64,000 bases of DNA from Chitinophagales bacterium (GCA_040877935.1 JBBDNB010000018.1:1-64000); one strand, 5' to 3'; shown: positions 24,347 through 34,452, counted from the first letter of the stretch. Numbers and translations are program-made. Notes: a model not told the origin generated them from the letters alone.

Positions 24347-25309
24347 ATGTCAATATTAGTCTATGCCGAAAGTTTTGAAGGCAAAATAAAAAAACAAGGA
24401 AAAGAAGCTGTGGCTTACGCTGCTGCAATGGGTGATGCTACTGCATTGGTATTGGGTACGGCTGATGAGAGTGAACTATCTGCACTTGGCAAACTCGGAG
24501 TTTCAAAAGTATTGCATGTAAATGATGAGCGTTTAAATGCCCAAGATTCAAAAGCTTATACCAAAGCAATAGCAGAGGTTGCCAATCAGATAAATGCAGA
24601 GGTGATCGTAATGTCATTCAACAGTACGGGAAAAGCTGTTGCACCAAGATTATCCGCCCGTTTAAAAGCAGGATTGGTTTCAGGAGCGAGCGATTTGCCA
24701 GATACTTCAGATGGTTTTGTTGTGAAAAAAGGATCTTTCTCAGGAAAGGGATTTGCATTCTACAAAATCACCACTGATAAGAAAATCATTACCATTAATC
24801 CCAACTCGTTCCCAGTGAAAGAGGAAGAAGGTTCTGCAAGTGTAGAAGCTGTTTCCGTTGATTTGGCCGATAGCGATTTTGGAATAAAAGTAGTGAGCAG
24901 AGATTTGGTGAAAGGCGGTATTCCATTGCCCGAAGCTGAATTGGTGGTATCTGCCGGTAGAGGTTTGAAAGGGCCAGAAAACTGGGGAATGATAGAAGAA
25001 ATGGCAGAAATTTTAGGTGCTGCCACTGCTTGTTCCAGACCGGTATCTGATGTAGATTGGAGACCTCACCACGAACACGTAGGTCAAACGGGAATCACCA
25101 TCAGTCCGAATTTATACATAGCTGTTGCCATCTCAGGAGCCATTCAGCATTTGGCCGGGGTAAGCAGTAGTAAAACGATTGTGGTGATCAACAACGATTC
25201 GGAAGCTCCATTCTTCAAACATGCCGATTACGGTATTGTGGGAGATGCTTTTGAAGTGGTTCCCAAGTTGAATGAAGCACTGAAAAAGTTTAAGGAATCA
25301 AATAACTAA
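24347..25309 (+). CDS. etfA: Electron transfer flavoprotein subunit alpha
   Basis: This 320-aa protein has a C-terminal FAD-binding domain with VSAGRGLKGPENW, the dinucleotide-binding region GAATACSRPVSDVDWR, VGQTGITISPNLYIAVAISG and SKTIVVINNDSEAPFFKHAD. The N-terminal half is the usual Rossmann-like domain. It forms the EtfAB heterodimer and is followed by a strong terminator. Confidence 0.95.
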   Translation: MSILVYAESFEGKIKKQGKEAVAYAAAMGDATALVLGTADESELSALGKLGVSKVLHVNDERLNAQDSKAYTKAIAEVANQINAEVIVMSFNSTGKAVAPRLSARLKAGLVSGASDLPDTSDGFVVKKGSFSGKGFAFYKITTDKKIITINPNSFPVKEEEGSASVEAVSVDLADSDFGIKVVSRDLVKGGIPLPEAELVVSAGRGLKGPENWGMIEEMAEILGAATACSRPVSDVDWRPHHEHVGQTGITISPNLYIAVAISGAIQHLAGVSSSKTIVVINNDSEAPFFKHADYGIVGDAFEVVPKLNEALKKFKESNN

Positions 25310-25330
25310 GATTACAGAACTTTAAATATT

Positions 25331-25388
25331 TTGATTGCTATGCAATCAAGCATAATTGAAAAGCGGCAATGATTATTTGCCGCTTTTT
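25331..25388 (+). terminator. Terminator of etfBA (double hairpin)
   Basis: A first perfect stem TTGATTGC-TAT-GCAATCAA (25331-25349) is followed by AAAGCGGCAA / TTGCCGCTTT (25360-25369 and 25377-25386) with a T-run at 25384-25388. The second hairpin is a classic intrinsic terminator. Confidence 0.85.
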
Positions 25389-25402
25389 CTTTACTTTGCG
25401 CT

Positions 25403-26008
25403 ATGAGTATGGATGATAAAATAGAATTAGAGATAATCAATATTACGCACAGCGTTTCTACATCAAATTCATTTGCGGTTGTACTGGGCGAGCTCAAAGG
25501 CGTTAGACGTATGCCCATTGTTATTGGGCCTTTTGAAGCGCAATCCATTGCTGTGGCAATTGAAAAAGTAAAACCCAACCGCCCACTTACCCACGATTTG
25601 ATTTTTCAGATGTTCAACACTTTTCATGCTGAACTCAATGAAGTCTGGATCAGTGATTTGAAGGGTGGTATTTTTTATGCCCGCCTGCATTGTAGCTTAA
25701 ATGGAAAAAGCTATGAACTGGACAGCCGCACTTCAGATGCCATTGCGCTGGCCATTCGTTTTGAATGCCCTATTTATACCTACAATCATATTTTAGAACA
25801 AGCCGGCATAGTGATGGACGATGATGTGGCTGCAGCCTCTAAAGGCAAACCCGAGGCAGGTGTTGCCAAAGAGGAGAAACAAGAAAAAGGACTTGGAGGA
25901 AAAACTTTGGGGCAATTGCAGAAATTGCTGGACAAAACATTGCAAGACGAAGATTATGAGCTGGCTGCCCGCATTCGCGATGAAATTAACAAGCGTGAAA
26001 ATGATTAA
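25403..26008 (+). CDS. Bifunctional nuclease family protein with C-terminal UVR motif
   Basis: This 201-aa protein has an N-terminal BFN domain (about 1-135; VVLGELKGVRRMPIVIGPFE, RPLTHDLIF, YELDSRTSDAIALAIRF). The C-terminal part (about 165-200; LGQLQKLLDKTLQDEDYELA) is a UVR-like helical pair of the UvrB/C interaction type. Its in vivo role is unclear: BFN homologues show RNase and DNase activity in plants. It is followed 31 nt later by the nucleoside transporter, a common Bacteroidota pairing that hints at nucleic-acid salvage. Confidence 0.85.
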   Translation: MSMDDKIELEIINITHSVSTSNSFAVVLGELKGVRRMPIVIGPFEAQSIAVAIEKVKPNRPLTHDLIFQMFNTFHAELNEVWISDLKGGIFYARLHCSLNGKSYELDSRTSDAIALAIRFECPIYTYNHILEQAGIVMDDDVAAASKGKPEAGVAKEEKQEKGLGGKTLGQLQKLLDKTLQDEDYELAARIRDEINKREND

Positions 26009-26039
26009 TCACAAAATGCTCAGCCATCAATAAAAATTC

Positions 26040-27335
26040 ATGGATATACTCAGAGCTGCTTTTGGCATATTGGTCTTACTCGGGATTGCTTATGCGCTGA
26101 GTGCCGATAGAAAAGCCATAAAATGGAAGCTCGTTGCTACAGGAGTAGTTCTTCAGTTTATTTTTGCCATAAGCATATTGTACATTCCCTGGGTAAGAAT
26201 TGCTTTTCAGTGGATTTCTGAGCGCTTTGTTGATATTTTAAATTTTTCCAAATCAGGTGCCGAATTTTTATTTTCTGGCCTGGTGTCAGACACCGAGACT
26301 TTTGGATTTATCTTTGCTTTTCAGGTATTGCCTACCATTGTTTTCTTTTCAGCATTGAGTTCTTTTTTGTATTACCTGGGCATACTTCAGCGCATTGTTT
26401 ATCTTTTTGCCTGGGTAATGAGCAAAACCATGCAGCTTTCAGGTGCGGAAAGTCTTTCGGCAGCAGGGAATATATTCCTGGGACAAACAGAAGCGCCCTT
26501 ACTTGTGCGGCCATACCTTGACAAAATGAGCAAATCGGAAATAATGACACTCATGACCGGAGGCATGGCAACCATTGCTGGTGGAGTATTTGCGGCTTAT
26601 ATTGGTTTTCTGGGAGGAAAAGATATAGAGCAACAAAAGCTTTTTGCAGCACATTTACTCTCCGCCTCTATTATGTCTGCTCCTGCGGCTATTGTAGCTG
26701 CAAAAATGCTTTTTCCTGAAACAAACCCAGATATCAACAGAAATATCATTATTCCAAAAGAAAAGATCGGGGCGAATTTTCTGGATGCCATATCCATAGG
26801 TACTACGGACGGTTTAAAACTAGCTGTTAATGTGGGTGCAATGCTGCTTACTTTTACCGCATTTATGTATATGTTTAACTATATGTTTGAGGAATGGATC
26901 GGTGTATGGACCGGGTTGAATGAAGTAATTGCAGAAAAAACCGATGGCCGCTATTCTGGTTTGACTTTACAGTATTTACTCGGCATGATCTTCTCCCCTA
27001 TGGCCTGGGTACTGGGCGTTGCTTCAGAAGATATGGTACTGGTCGGCCAACTTTTAGGGGAAAAAACAATACTCAATGAATTTTTCGCCTATGCTTCGCT
27101 GGGACAATTCAGAGAAAGTGGAATATTGGTCAATGAAAAATCTATAATTATTGCTACTTATGCCTTATGCGGATTTGCCAATTTTGCTTCGATTGGGATT
27201 CAAATTGGAGGCATTGGCTCTCTTGCTCCCTCACAGCGAAAAACATTGTCTGAGCTGGGGATTAAATCATTGATTGGTGGCACTATTGCCTGTTTTATGA
27301 CAGCTTGCATTGCCGGAATGCTGAGTACATTATGA
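26040..27335 (+). CDS. NupC-type concentrative nucleoside transporter
   Basis: This 431-aa protein has about 9-12 transmembrane segments and CNT-family motifs: FIFAFQVLPTIVFFSALSSF, GAESLSAAGNIFLGQTEAPL, MTGGMATIAGGVFAAYI and YALCGFANFASIGIQIGG. It imports nucleosides with Na+ or H+. It overlaps the next gene by 4 nt (ATGA). Confidence 0.93.
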   Translation: MDILRAAFGILVLLGIAYALSADRKAIKWKLVATGVVLQFIFAISILYIPWVRIAFQWISERFVDILNFSKSGAEFLFSGLVSDTETFGFIFAFQVLPTIVFFSALSSFLYYLGILQRIVYLFAWVMSKTMQLSGAESLSAAGNIFLGQTEAPLLVRPYLDKMSKSEIMTLMTGGMATIAGGVFAAYIGFLGGKDIEQQKLFAAHLLSASIMSAPAAIVAAKMLFPETNPDINRNIIIPKEKIGANFLDAISIGTTDGLKLAVNVGAMLLTFTAFMYMFNYMFEEWIGVWTGLNEVIAEKTDGRYSGLTLQYLLGMIFSPMAWVLGVASEDMVLVGQLLGEKTILNEFFAYASLGQFRESGILVNEKSIIIATYALCGFANFASIGIQIGGIGSLAPSQRKTLSELGIKSLIGGTIACFMTACIAGMLSTL

Positions 27336-28426
27336 GATATTTATTGACATGTCTTTGCCTTGTTTCATTTGGCCTGCTCAGTGCCCAAACTGAGCCGGAA
27401 AATATCAGTCTGTTGATTCAAAATGGCAAATATGAGCAGGCACAAACACAATTGGACAATCTATTAGAAAATAAGAAACACGCAAAAGATCCTTATTATC
27501 ATTATCTGTACGGAAGGCTACATAAAGGCATATTTGAAAGCAATGGTAAAGCAGACATTGGCAAAAGACTTGAAGCCATTCAAAAAGCATTTGATTATTA
27601 TCTTAAAGCCTATGAACTTTCAGCGCAAAAAGGCTCAGGAAATAAAGTTTACTTAAACAGCGCGAATCAAATACTTAAAAGAATTATAAGTTTTGCCCGG
27701 GAACTACTATCTGAGGACAAGAACAAAGATGCACTTCAATTGATCAGAAATTTATACGAAAACATTATTGGGCACCTGGCTTTTAAGGCAAGTACTATTG
27801 CAGATGTAGGGTTGAATTACGCCATTATACTGGAGCAAGAACAAGATAATCAGGCGGCTATTGAAATTTACAGATCGCTACTGAACAAAGCATATTTTTT
27901 ACCTGAAATATTTCTCAACCTTAGTTATTTGTATCAATCAGAAAACAACTACGAAAAGGCCTTAGAGGTATTGATGGATGGCCGAAAACACTTTCCTCAA
28001 AACAAAACCATAAACATTGACATTGTCAATTATGCATTGCTTAGCGATCAAAGTGATGAAATTATCAAGGAACTGAAAACAGACTTAAAAAAAGATTCAA
28101 GTAATATTCAATTGGCACTGGCCATTGCCACTTTGTACGATAAACAGGAAATGTATGAAACAGCTAAAGAATACTACCGCTTTGTTTTAAAACTCGATCC
28201 TGATTTTCTGGAAATACGCTACAATCTTGGAGTTTTATTATACAATCAGTTTGTAGATTTAAATAAATTCCTGATGAAAGGCGATACAGAACTATCTTTT
28301 CAAGATCTAAATGCACAGCGCAATCGACTGATCGAACAATGTAGAAGTGAATTTGAATACCTGAAGGAAAAAGGGTTTAATCTTGAAGAAGTCAATAGCA
28401 TCCTGGAACAGCTGGAGCAGCTTTAA
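27332..28426 (+). CDS. Secreted TPR-repeat protein
   Basis: This 364-aa protein starts at ATG 27332, overlapping the transporter stop, with a signal peptide (MRYLLTCLCLVSFGLLSAQ). At least five helical TPR units follow (for example NQAAIEIYRSLL, NYEKALEVLMDGRKHFPQN, MYETAKEYYRFVLKLDPDFL). It is probably periplasmic or membrane-associated. TPR proteins in this genomic position have no defined function. It is the last gene of the BFN-transporter-TPR operon and convergent with the lactonase gene. Confidence 0.8.
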   Translation: MRYLLTCLCLVSFGLLSAQTEPENISLLIQNGKYEQAQTQLDNLLENKKHAKDPYYHYLYGRLHKGIFESNGKADIGKRLEAIQKAFDYYLKAYELSAQKGSGNKVYLNSANQILKRIISFARELLSEDKNKDALQLIRNLYENIIGHLAFKASTIADVGLNYAIILEQEQDNQAAIEIYRSLLNKAYFLPEIFLNLSYLYQSENNYEKALEVLMDGRKHFPQNKTINIDIVNYALLSDQSDEIIKELKTDLKKDSSNIQLALAIATLYDKQEMYETAKEYYRFVLKLDPDFLEIRYNLGVLLYNQFVDLNKFLMKGDTELSFQDLNAQRNRLIEQCRSEFEYLKEKGFNLEEVNSILEQLEQL

Positions 28427-28445
28427 AACATGACCATTAGCTGGT

Positions 28446-29462
28446 TTATTGGTTCCATTCCAGCTCTACCAAAAAATCATCAAAAACCTGCCCGACAAAA
28501 ATACGCTCGCCAATGGGAAGTGCCACAGATACTCCACTGATCACATTGCCATCATTTGAATGCAGCATTTTAATTGCTCCTGTTTTACTGTGAATGGCAT
28601 AAACCTCAGAAGGGGAAACATTCATAGGGTTGTCCGATGCATGTTTTACAAATTTCTTAAAACTCGGATGAGCTGTTGTGTAAATCCATTCTCCCTGCAT
28701 ATGCAGATTGTCCATGCCTTTTATTCGGGCAAGATTGCCCAGTTTTTCTAAGCGACCATCTTCCAAAATTTGATAATAAAGCAATTGTTTCTTTTGTGTG
28801 GTAGAAATCCAGAGGCTGTCGTTTCTATTGCAAATTCCATTGGCATAGGCCAATCTTTTAGCAACTATACTAAATTCATCCTTGCTGTTTTTATAAACAA
28901 TTTTGCTGCTGCGCACCCTGAATATTTTTTCCATTAAATAGCCAAAATTGATCGTGCTTCTTTTTGAATCATTGGTAAAATAAAAACTTCCATCGGGTCT
29001 TGCACTAATATCATTAGGCGAAATAAGCAACTCATCTTCAAATATTTGCACCACTTCCAGGTATTTGTCATAAACCCGGAATTTAATCACCTTATGTCTG
29101 TTTGTGCTGTCTTCCGGCTCATGATTGATGACATACAGATAAATCTGCCCATCATTTTCCTTAACGATATCAATGCCGTGTGGTGCCAGGAAAAAAGGCT
29201 TTAAATCATTGTGAATGGGCATTGCCTCATTATAACCGCTGAGGGGGTTCATTTGCAGTATGGCTCCTTCTTCCGCTTGTTTTGCCCATCTATTGTTGGA
29301 AGATATCAAGACGCGGCTCCTACCTTCATAATTATCATATACAAGATCTTCAGGACCATATGCGGTAGGAATTTTTCTGATAAATTCAGCCAAACCCGAT
29401 TCCTGTGTGAACCCGGCATAAGAAATTATCAGAAAAAATAAATAGAGCACAATCTGCTTCAT
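28446..29462 (-). CDS. Paraoxonase/arylesterase-like (PON family) lactonase, exported
   Basis: This 338-aa protein has a signal peptide (1-19) and a six-bladed propeller. The PON calcium and catalytic residues can be placed: Glu38-Asp39 in GPEDLVYD, His95 in APHGIDI, Asn in SPNDISARPDGSFYFTND, Asn in YANGI, and Asp-Asn plus His in MDNLHMQGEWIYTTAHPS. This set matches the PON1 Ca site, so lactone or aryl-ester hydrolysis is likely; lactones are the ancestral PON substrate. Its upstream 50 nt recur upstream of the MFS gene. The substrate is unknown. Confidence 0.82.
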   Translation of the reverse strand: MKQIVLYLFFLIISYAGFTQESGLAEFIRKIPTAYGPEDLVYDNYEGRSRVLISSNNRWAKQAEEGAILQMNPLSGYNEAMPIHNDLKPFFLAPHGIDIVKENDGQIYLYVINHEPEDSTNRHKVIKFRVYDKYLEVVQIFEDELLISPNDISARPDGSFYFTNDSKRSTINFGYLMEKIFRVRSSKIVYKNSKDEFSIVAKRLAYANGICNRNDSLWISTTQKKQLLYYQILEDGRLEKLGNLARIKGMDNLHMQGEWIYTTAHPSFKKFVKHASDNPMNVSPSEVYAIHSKTGAIKMLHSNDGNVISGVSVALPIGERIFVGQVFDDFLVELEWNQ

Positions 29463-29466
29463 AACT

Positions 29467-29516
29467 TGCGAAAATAGTGATTGTGAAAATTTTTAAGACA
29501 AAATATTGATGCTAAA
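29467..29516 (-). promoter_or_regulatory. Shared ~50-nt upstream element, copy 1 (lactonase promoter)
   Basis: Immediately upstream of the lactonase ATG, these 50 nt differ from 32358-32406 at about five positions. On the minus strand the element contains CACTATTTTCGCA, with TATTTTCG a near match to TAnnTTTG. Conservation of a non-coding block upstream of two genes suggests a common promoter/operator. Confidence 0.55.
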
Positions 29517-29623
29517 CTTTCAGCTTAAGAATAAATAGGCAATATTATCACAGATACCAAGTCCGAAACTATTATTTTCCATTTCAAATGCATAGCTTAA
29601 TCCTATAGACAAAAACTAATGCT

Positions 29624-30886
29624 ATGGAATTAAGTGCAACCGAAGCCGTAAAGAAAATCAAATCGGGGAATCATCTATTTATTCACACCGCAGCAGCTGC
29701 TCCTCAAGAGCTCATTCGAAAATTATCGGAAAGACACAATGAACTGAAAAATGTCAGCATTTATCAATTGCACACCGAAGGAACAGCTCCCTATGCAAGT
29801 GAAGAATGTGGAAATGCCTTTCATGTAAAAGCACTGTTTGTAGGCCAAAACACAAGAAATGCTATACAACATGGCCGCGGCAGCTATATTCCCATTTTTT
29901 TGAGTGAAGCACCATTGCTCTTCAACAAAAATATTATCCCTGTAGATGTAGCACTAATTACTGTATCGCCCCCGGACAAACATGGATATTGTACACTGGG
30001 CACTTCTGTTGACACTTCACTGGCAGCAGAAAAAGCTGCTAAACTGGTAATTGCTCAGGTCAATAAGTATATGCCCAGAACCCATGGCGATAGCATGATT
30101 CACATCAGTCATATTGATATAATGGTGTATCACGATGAACCTCTTCCGGAAACAAAAGCAGGAGCGCTCACGGATACTGAAACAGCCATTGGAAAAAATA
30201 TTGCAGGACTGGTAGAAGATGGTGCTACATTGCAAATGGGTATCGGTGCCATTCCAAATGCTGCGTTAGCGGCTTTGGAAAATCACAAAGACCTGGGCAT
30301 TCACTCTGAAATGTTTTCTGACGGTATCATTCCCCTGGTAGAAAAAAGTGTTATCAATGGTGCAAACAAGCATAAATTCCCAGGGGCCATTGTAGGCTCT
30401 TTTGTGATGGGCAGCCAAAAACTATATGAGTTTATTGATGACAATCCTTTGGTCAAAATGCTTGATTCCAGCTATGTAAACAATACTGATGTAATTCGCA
30501 GAAATCCTAAAGTAACAGCCATAAACAGTGCCATAGAAATTGATTTGACAGGACAGGTATGCGCAGATTCTATTGGCAGCAAAATTTATTCAGGGGTGGG
30601 CGGACAAATGGATTTTATGCGTGGAGCCTCTCTTTCAGATGGCGGAAAACCAATAATTGCACTCACATCCACCACAAAAAAAGGGGACTCTAAAATTGTA
30701 CCTACACTTAAAGAAGGTGCCGGTGTAGTTACTACAAGAGCTCATGTGCATTATGTAGTAACGGAATATGGAGTCGCCAATCTTTACGGAAAAACCATCG
30801 AAGAGCGCAATAAGGAATTGATAAGAATTGCCCATCCCGATCATCGCGAAGCACTGGAAAAAGCTGCTTATGAAATTTGGGAGTGA
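29624..30886 (+). CDS. Acetyl-CoA hydrolase/transferase family protein (4-hydroxybutyrate CoA-transferase-like)
   Basis: This 420-aa protein is a family I CoA-transferase with ITVSPPDKHGYCTLGTSVD, LQMGIGAIPNAALAAL, the catalytic Glu region LGIHSEMFSDGI, and the C-terminal RAHVHYVVTEYGVANLYGK. It moves CoA between acetyl-CoA and an organic acid; the closest familiar class is 4-hydroxybutyrate CoA-transferase. Its neighbours are a lactonase and an MFS carrier, which fit uptake and activation of a hydroxy acid. It is divergent from the lactonase and convergent with the MFS gene. Confidence 0.87.
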   Translation: MELSATEAVKKIKSGNHLFIHTAAAAPQELIRKLSERHNELKNVSIYQLHTEGTAPYASEECGNAFHVKALFVGQNTRNAIQHGRGSYIPIFLSEAPLLFNKNIIPVDVALITVSPPDKHGYCTLGTSVDTSLAAEKAAKLVIAQVNKYMPRTHGDSMIHISHIDIMVYHDEPLPETKAGALTDTETAIGKNIAGLVEDGATLQMGIGAIPNAALAALENHKDLGIHSEMFSDGIIPLVEKSVINGANKHKFPGAIVGSFVMGSQKLYEFIDDNPLVKMLDSSYVNNTDVIRRNPKVTAINSAIEIDLTGQVCADSIGSKIYSGVGGQMDFMRGASLSDGGKPIIALTSTTKKGDSKIVPTLKEGAGVVTTRAHVHYVVTEYGVANLYGKTIEERNKELIRIAHPDHREALEKAAYEIWE

Positions 30887-30889
30887 GGT

Positions 30890-32161
30890 TTAATTTTGCT
30901 CAGGAGCCTGCATGGCTTTTTTACCAAATATCCAATCGAGCATTTTCACTGATGTACCTTCACCACAGCTCATTCGGATGTAAATAATTGCTGAAGAAAT
31001 GAAAGTGAGTATTCCAATAAAAACAATGGCGGGAATAATACCCAAAGTATCTGCAATAATACCTGTTAGAATAGCACCAATGGCGTAACCCATATCGCGC
31101 CAAAAGCGAAAAATACCAATGCTTTTTGCCCTGTCCTGTGGATGTGTGTTTTCGGCCACAGTTGCCAGAAATGTAGGGTAAACCATTGCTGTGCCCCAGC
31201 CTAAAACAGCTGCCAGGGTCACAAAATGAAACATGGAATTGGCCCAAACAAAAAAGATCAGTGCAATGGCCTGAAGCAACATTCCGGAAAAGAGCATGTC
31301 TTTCTTGCAGAATTTATCTGCCATTCTTCCGGTAAACAATTGCCCGATACCCCAAACAGCAGGATAAACTGCCGTAACTATTCCTATTTGCTCCAAATTG
31401 AAATTTTTACTCGCAAGCAATATTGGAAAAATCCCCCAGGCCATACCGTCATTCAAGTTATTGATTAAGCCTGCCTGTGATACAGATCCCAGGTTTTTAT
31501 CTTTCCAGGTCGTATCCCAAAATATGTTTTTCAGTTTGATCACTTTATTGGAAACTGTTTCTTTTGCCACATGATGTCGGGTATCTTTTATTAAAAAAAT
31601 ACTGCCCAGCAAACCCAAAATAACCAAAGCGATACCAATGTAAAAGGGATATGGGCGAATACCGTATTCACCTGCAATATACCCCGTAAGAAATGCCACT
31701 ATGGCCACAGAAAGATAACCGGCAAACTCATTGAGCCCCATCGCAAAGCCGCGCTGCTTATCTCCCACCAGGTCAATTTTCATGACAACCGTACTGCTCC
31801 ACGCCAAGCCCTGATTGATTCCCAACAGTACATTTGCAGCAATTATCCAGTTCCAGCTTTGAGCATACATTAAAATCAAGGGGACAGGAATTGCTATTAT
31901 CCAACCAAGTACCAACAGGTTTTTTCTGCCAAATCTATTGGCCAATGCTCCTGCATAATAATTGGAAAGGGCTTTTACTACACCAAAAACCACAATAAAA
32001 GAAAGAATGGCTGTTTTGGCTGCAATGGCAAATTCCTGTTCTGCAATTTGTGGTAAAATAGAACGCTCTAAGCCTACCATTCCACCTACAAAACCATTGA
32101 TAATGACCAGCAGGCTAAATTGCTTCCAGTTTTCTTTCAGTCCTAATCTTATATTGTCCAT
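30890..32161 (-). CDS. MFS transporter
   Basis: This 423-aa protein has about 12 transmembrane helices, the loop 2-3 signature YYAGALANRFGRKNLLVLGW and the loop 8-9 counterpart GRMADKFCKKDMLFSG. It is a major facilitator carrier of unknown substrate. A copy of the element found at the lactonase start lies 197 nt upstream, suggesting co-regulation. It ends 4 nt from the convergent CoA-transferase. Confidence 0.88.
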   Translation of the reverse strand: MDNIRLGLKENWKQFSLLVIINGFVGGMVGLERSILPQIAEQEFAIAAKTAILSFIVVFGVVKALSNYYAGALANRFGRKNLLVLGWIIAIPVPLILMYAQSWNWIIAANVLLGINQGLAWSSTVVMKIDLVGDKQRGFAMGLNEFAGYLSVAIVAFLTGYIAGEYGIRPYPFYIGIALVILGLLGSIFLIKDTRHHVAKETVSNKVIKLKNIFWDTTWKDKNLGSVSQAGLINNLNDGMAWGIFPILLASKNFNLEQIGIVTAVYPAVWGIGQLFTGRMADKFCKKDMLFSGMLLQAIALIFFVWANSMFHFVTLAAVLGWGTAMVYPTFLATVAENTHPQDRAKSIGIFRFWRDMGYAIGAILTGIIADTLGIIPAIVFIGILTFISSAIIYIRMSCGEGTSVKMLDWIFGKKAMQAPEQN

Positions 32162-32357
32162 TTAAAGGGAGTATGAAGTAATTATTTAAGGAAATCTTTT
32201 ACCACAATATATTCTTGTTTGTATCTCATCCGTATGCTTTGCCTCAACAATCTGTACTTGAAATTAAAATTCGTTGTCTGCCATCAAAATTGGCATTTGC
32301 AAAATATTTGAAGTCATAGGCCCTTGATATTTCCTGATAAATGAGCCAACTGATTTC

Positions 32358-32406
32358 TGCGAAAATAGTGTTTGTGAAACTTTTTAAGGCAGAATATTGA
32401 TGTAAA
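32358..32406 (-). promoter_or_regulatory. Shared ~50-nt upstream element, copy 2 (upstream of the MFS gene)
   Basis: This is about 90% identical to 29467-29516. It lies in the 303-nt gap between dnaK and the MFS gene; the rest of that gap (32162-32357) shows no gene. The leader to the MFS ATG would be about 190 nt, longer than for the lactonase. Confidence 0.5.
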
Positions 32407-32431
32407 AAAGCCCCTCCAAATTGGAGAGGCT
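32404..32431 (-). terminator. Intrinsic terminator of dnaK
   Basis: On the minus strand an AGCCTCTCCAA / TTGGAGGGGCT hairpin (one mismatch) is followed by TTTTTT. It lies 34 nt after the dnaK stop. Confidence 0.88.
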
Positions 32432-32464
32432 CTGTAATTGAATGTGTATTTCAATGAAAAGAAC

Positions 32465-34402
32465 TTATTTCTTATCGTTCTTATCGTCATCATTCACTTC
32501 TTCGTACTCTACATCCTGCACGCCTTCATCATCAGTTTTTTCCTGGCCTTCAGCAGAGGTCTCACCTTCAGCTCCGCCTTGTGCAGCACCTTCTTGCTGC
32601 TGTGCATTGTAGATATCCTGAGAAGCAGCAGACCATGCTGTGTTCATCGCTTCTACAGCTTGATCTATTTTCTCAAGATCCTGGCTTTGCTGTGCTTCTT
32701 TCAGGTTTTTCAAGGCTTCTTCAATCGGCCCTTTCTTCTCTTCTGGTATTTTGTCTCCATAATCTTTCAACTGCTTTTCAGTCTGGAAGACGAGAGAATC
32801 GGCCTGATTGATTTTCTCAACCTTTTCGCGTTCTTTCTTATCGGTTTCCTCATTGGCCTTGGCCTCATCGCGCATTTTCTCGATTTCTTCTTTAGAAAGA
32901 CCGGTATTGGCTTCGATACGAATACTTTGTTCTTTGCCAGTTCCTTTATCTTTCGCAGATACGCTTAGAATACCATTTGAATCGACATCAAAAGTCACTT
33001 CAACCTGTGGTACTCCTCTTGGAGCAGGCGGTATTCCATCTAAGTGAAAGCGTCCAATTGAGCGATTGTCTTTGGCCATAGCACGTTCTCCCTGAAGCAC
33101 ATGTATTTCTACCGAAGGCTGATTGTCAGCAGCGGTAGTAAATACCTGTGATTCTTTTTTAGGAATAGTGGCATTGGCTTCAATTAATTTGGTATAAACA
33201 CCGCCCATGGTTTCAATACCAAGAGAAAGTGGTGTTACATCTACAAGCACAATATCATCATCGATATCTCCACTCATAATTCCACCTTGAATAGCGGCAC
33301 CTATAGCAACAACCTCATCTGGATTCACACCTTTAGAAGGTTTTTTGCCAAAGAATTTCTCTACAGTTTCCTGAATTTTAGGAATACGGGTAGAACCACC
33401 TACAAGTACTACTTCATCAATATCTGAAGCAGAAAGCCCTGCATCTTTTAGAGCATCTTTACAAGGAGCAAAAGTCCTTTCAATCAGTTTATCTGCCAAT
33501 TGTTCAAATTTAGCACGGCTCAGTTTTTTAACAAGGTGTTTTGGTACCCCATCAATAGCTGTTACATATGGCAGGTTGATCTCTGTCTCATTAGTACCTG
33601 AAAGCTCTATCTTGGCTTTTTCAGCAGCTTCTTTCAATCGCTGCAATGCCATTGGGTCTTTTTTCAGGTCAACATTCTCGTCTTTTTTGAATTCTGCAGC
33701 CAACCAGTCTATAATCACCTGGTCGAAATCGTCACCACCAAGATGCGTATCACCTTTGGTAGATTTTACTTCAAATACACCATCACCGAGTTCCAGGATA
33801 GAGATATCAAATGTACCACCACCCAGGTCATAAACAGCAATTTTCATTTCGCGGTCTTTTTTATCCAGACCATATGAAAGTGCTGCGGCAGTTGGCTCAT
33901 TGATGATTCTCTTTACAGTTAAACCTGCAATTTCACCGGCTTCTTTAGTAGCCTGACGCTGTGAATCATTAAAATAAGCCGGAACAGTAATTACTGCTTC
34001 AGTAACTTCTTGCCCAAGATAGTCCTCTGCTACTTTTTTCATTTTTTGCAATGTCATAGCAGAAATCTCCTGAGGGGTGTATTTACGTCCGTCAATATCA
34101 ATTCGAACGGTATTGTTCTCTCCTTTCAGGACTTTGTAAGAAACAGTATCTGCTTCATTGGTGATTTCATCAAAACGCCTTCCCATAAATCTTTTTACAG
34201 ATTGTATGGTTTTGGCAGGATTTGTAATCGCCTGGCGCTTGGCAGAATCACCTATTTTGCGCTCACCATTATCTAAAAAAGCAACTACCGATGGCGTTGT
34301 TCTTCTTCCTTCTTCATTTTGAATCACTACTGGTTCATTACCTTCCATTACAGCAACGCAAGAGTTGGTAGTCCCCAAGTCAATTCCAATTATTTTACCC
34401 AT
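32465..34402 (-). CDS. dnaK: Chaperone protein DnaK (Hsp70)
   Basis: This 645-aa protein has a complete Hsp70: [16 protein letters not shown] near the N-terminus, [29 protein letters not shown], the linker [14 protein letters not shown] and a substrate-binding domain. The acidic tail ends [14 protein letters not shown], with the EEV core typical of bacterial DnaK. It is the ATP-dependent folding chaperone working with DnaJ and GrpE, neither of which is in the window. It is monocistronic, with its own promoter and terminator. Confidence 0.98.
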   Translation of the reverse strand: MGKIIGIDLGTTNSCVAVMEGNEPVVIQNEEGRRTTPSVVAFLDNGERKIGDSAKRQAITNPAKTIQSVKRFMGRRFDEITNEADTVSYKVLKGENNTVRIDIDGRKYTPQEISAMTLQKMKKVAEDYLGQEVTEAVITVPAYFNDSQRQATKEAGEIAGLTVKRIINEPTAAALSYGLDKKDREMKIAVYDLGGGTFDISILELGDGVFEVKSTKGDTHLGGDDFDQVIIDWLAAEFKKDENVDLKKDPMALQRLKEAAEKAKIELSGTNETEINLPYVTAIDGVPKHLVKKLSRAKFEQLADKLIERTFAPCKDALKDAGLSASDIDEVVLVGGSTRIPKIQETVEKFFGKKPSKGVNPDEVVAIGAAIQGGIMSGDIDDDIVLVDVTPLSLGIETMGGVYTKLIEANATIPKKESQVFTTAADNQPSVEIHVLQGERAMAKDNRSIGRFHLDGIPPAPRGVPQVEVTFDVDSNGILSVSAKDKGTGKEQSIRIEANTGLSKEEIEKMRDEAKANEETDKKEREKVEKINQADSLVFQTEKQLKDYGDKIPEEKKGPIEEALKNLKEAQQSQDLEKIDQAVEAMNTAWSAASQDIYNAQQQEGAAQGGAEGETSAEGQEKTDDEGVQDVEYEEVNDDDKNDKK

Positions 34403-34425
34403 TAGTCAAAAGTTTTTAAAATTTT

Positions 34426-34452
34426 CAAAATAATACACTTTTCACTTGTCAA
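34426..34452 (-). promoter_or_regulatory. dnaK promoter
   Basis: On the minus strand TTGACAAG is followed about 16-18 nt later by TATTATTTTG, close to the Bacteroidota -33/-7 pattern. The ATG follows after roughly 25 nt. No CIRCE element was seen. Confidence 0.5.

Noticed and set aside
32438-32968. 176-codon plus-strand frame over the dnaK 3' end
   Set aside because: It is fully antisense to conserved dnaK coding sequence, with Phe/Leu-rich shadow composition.
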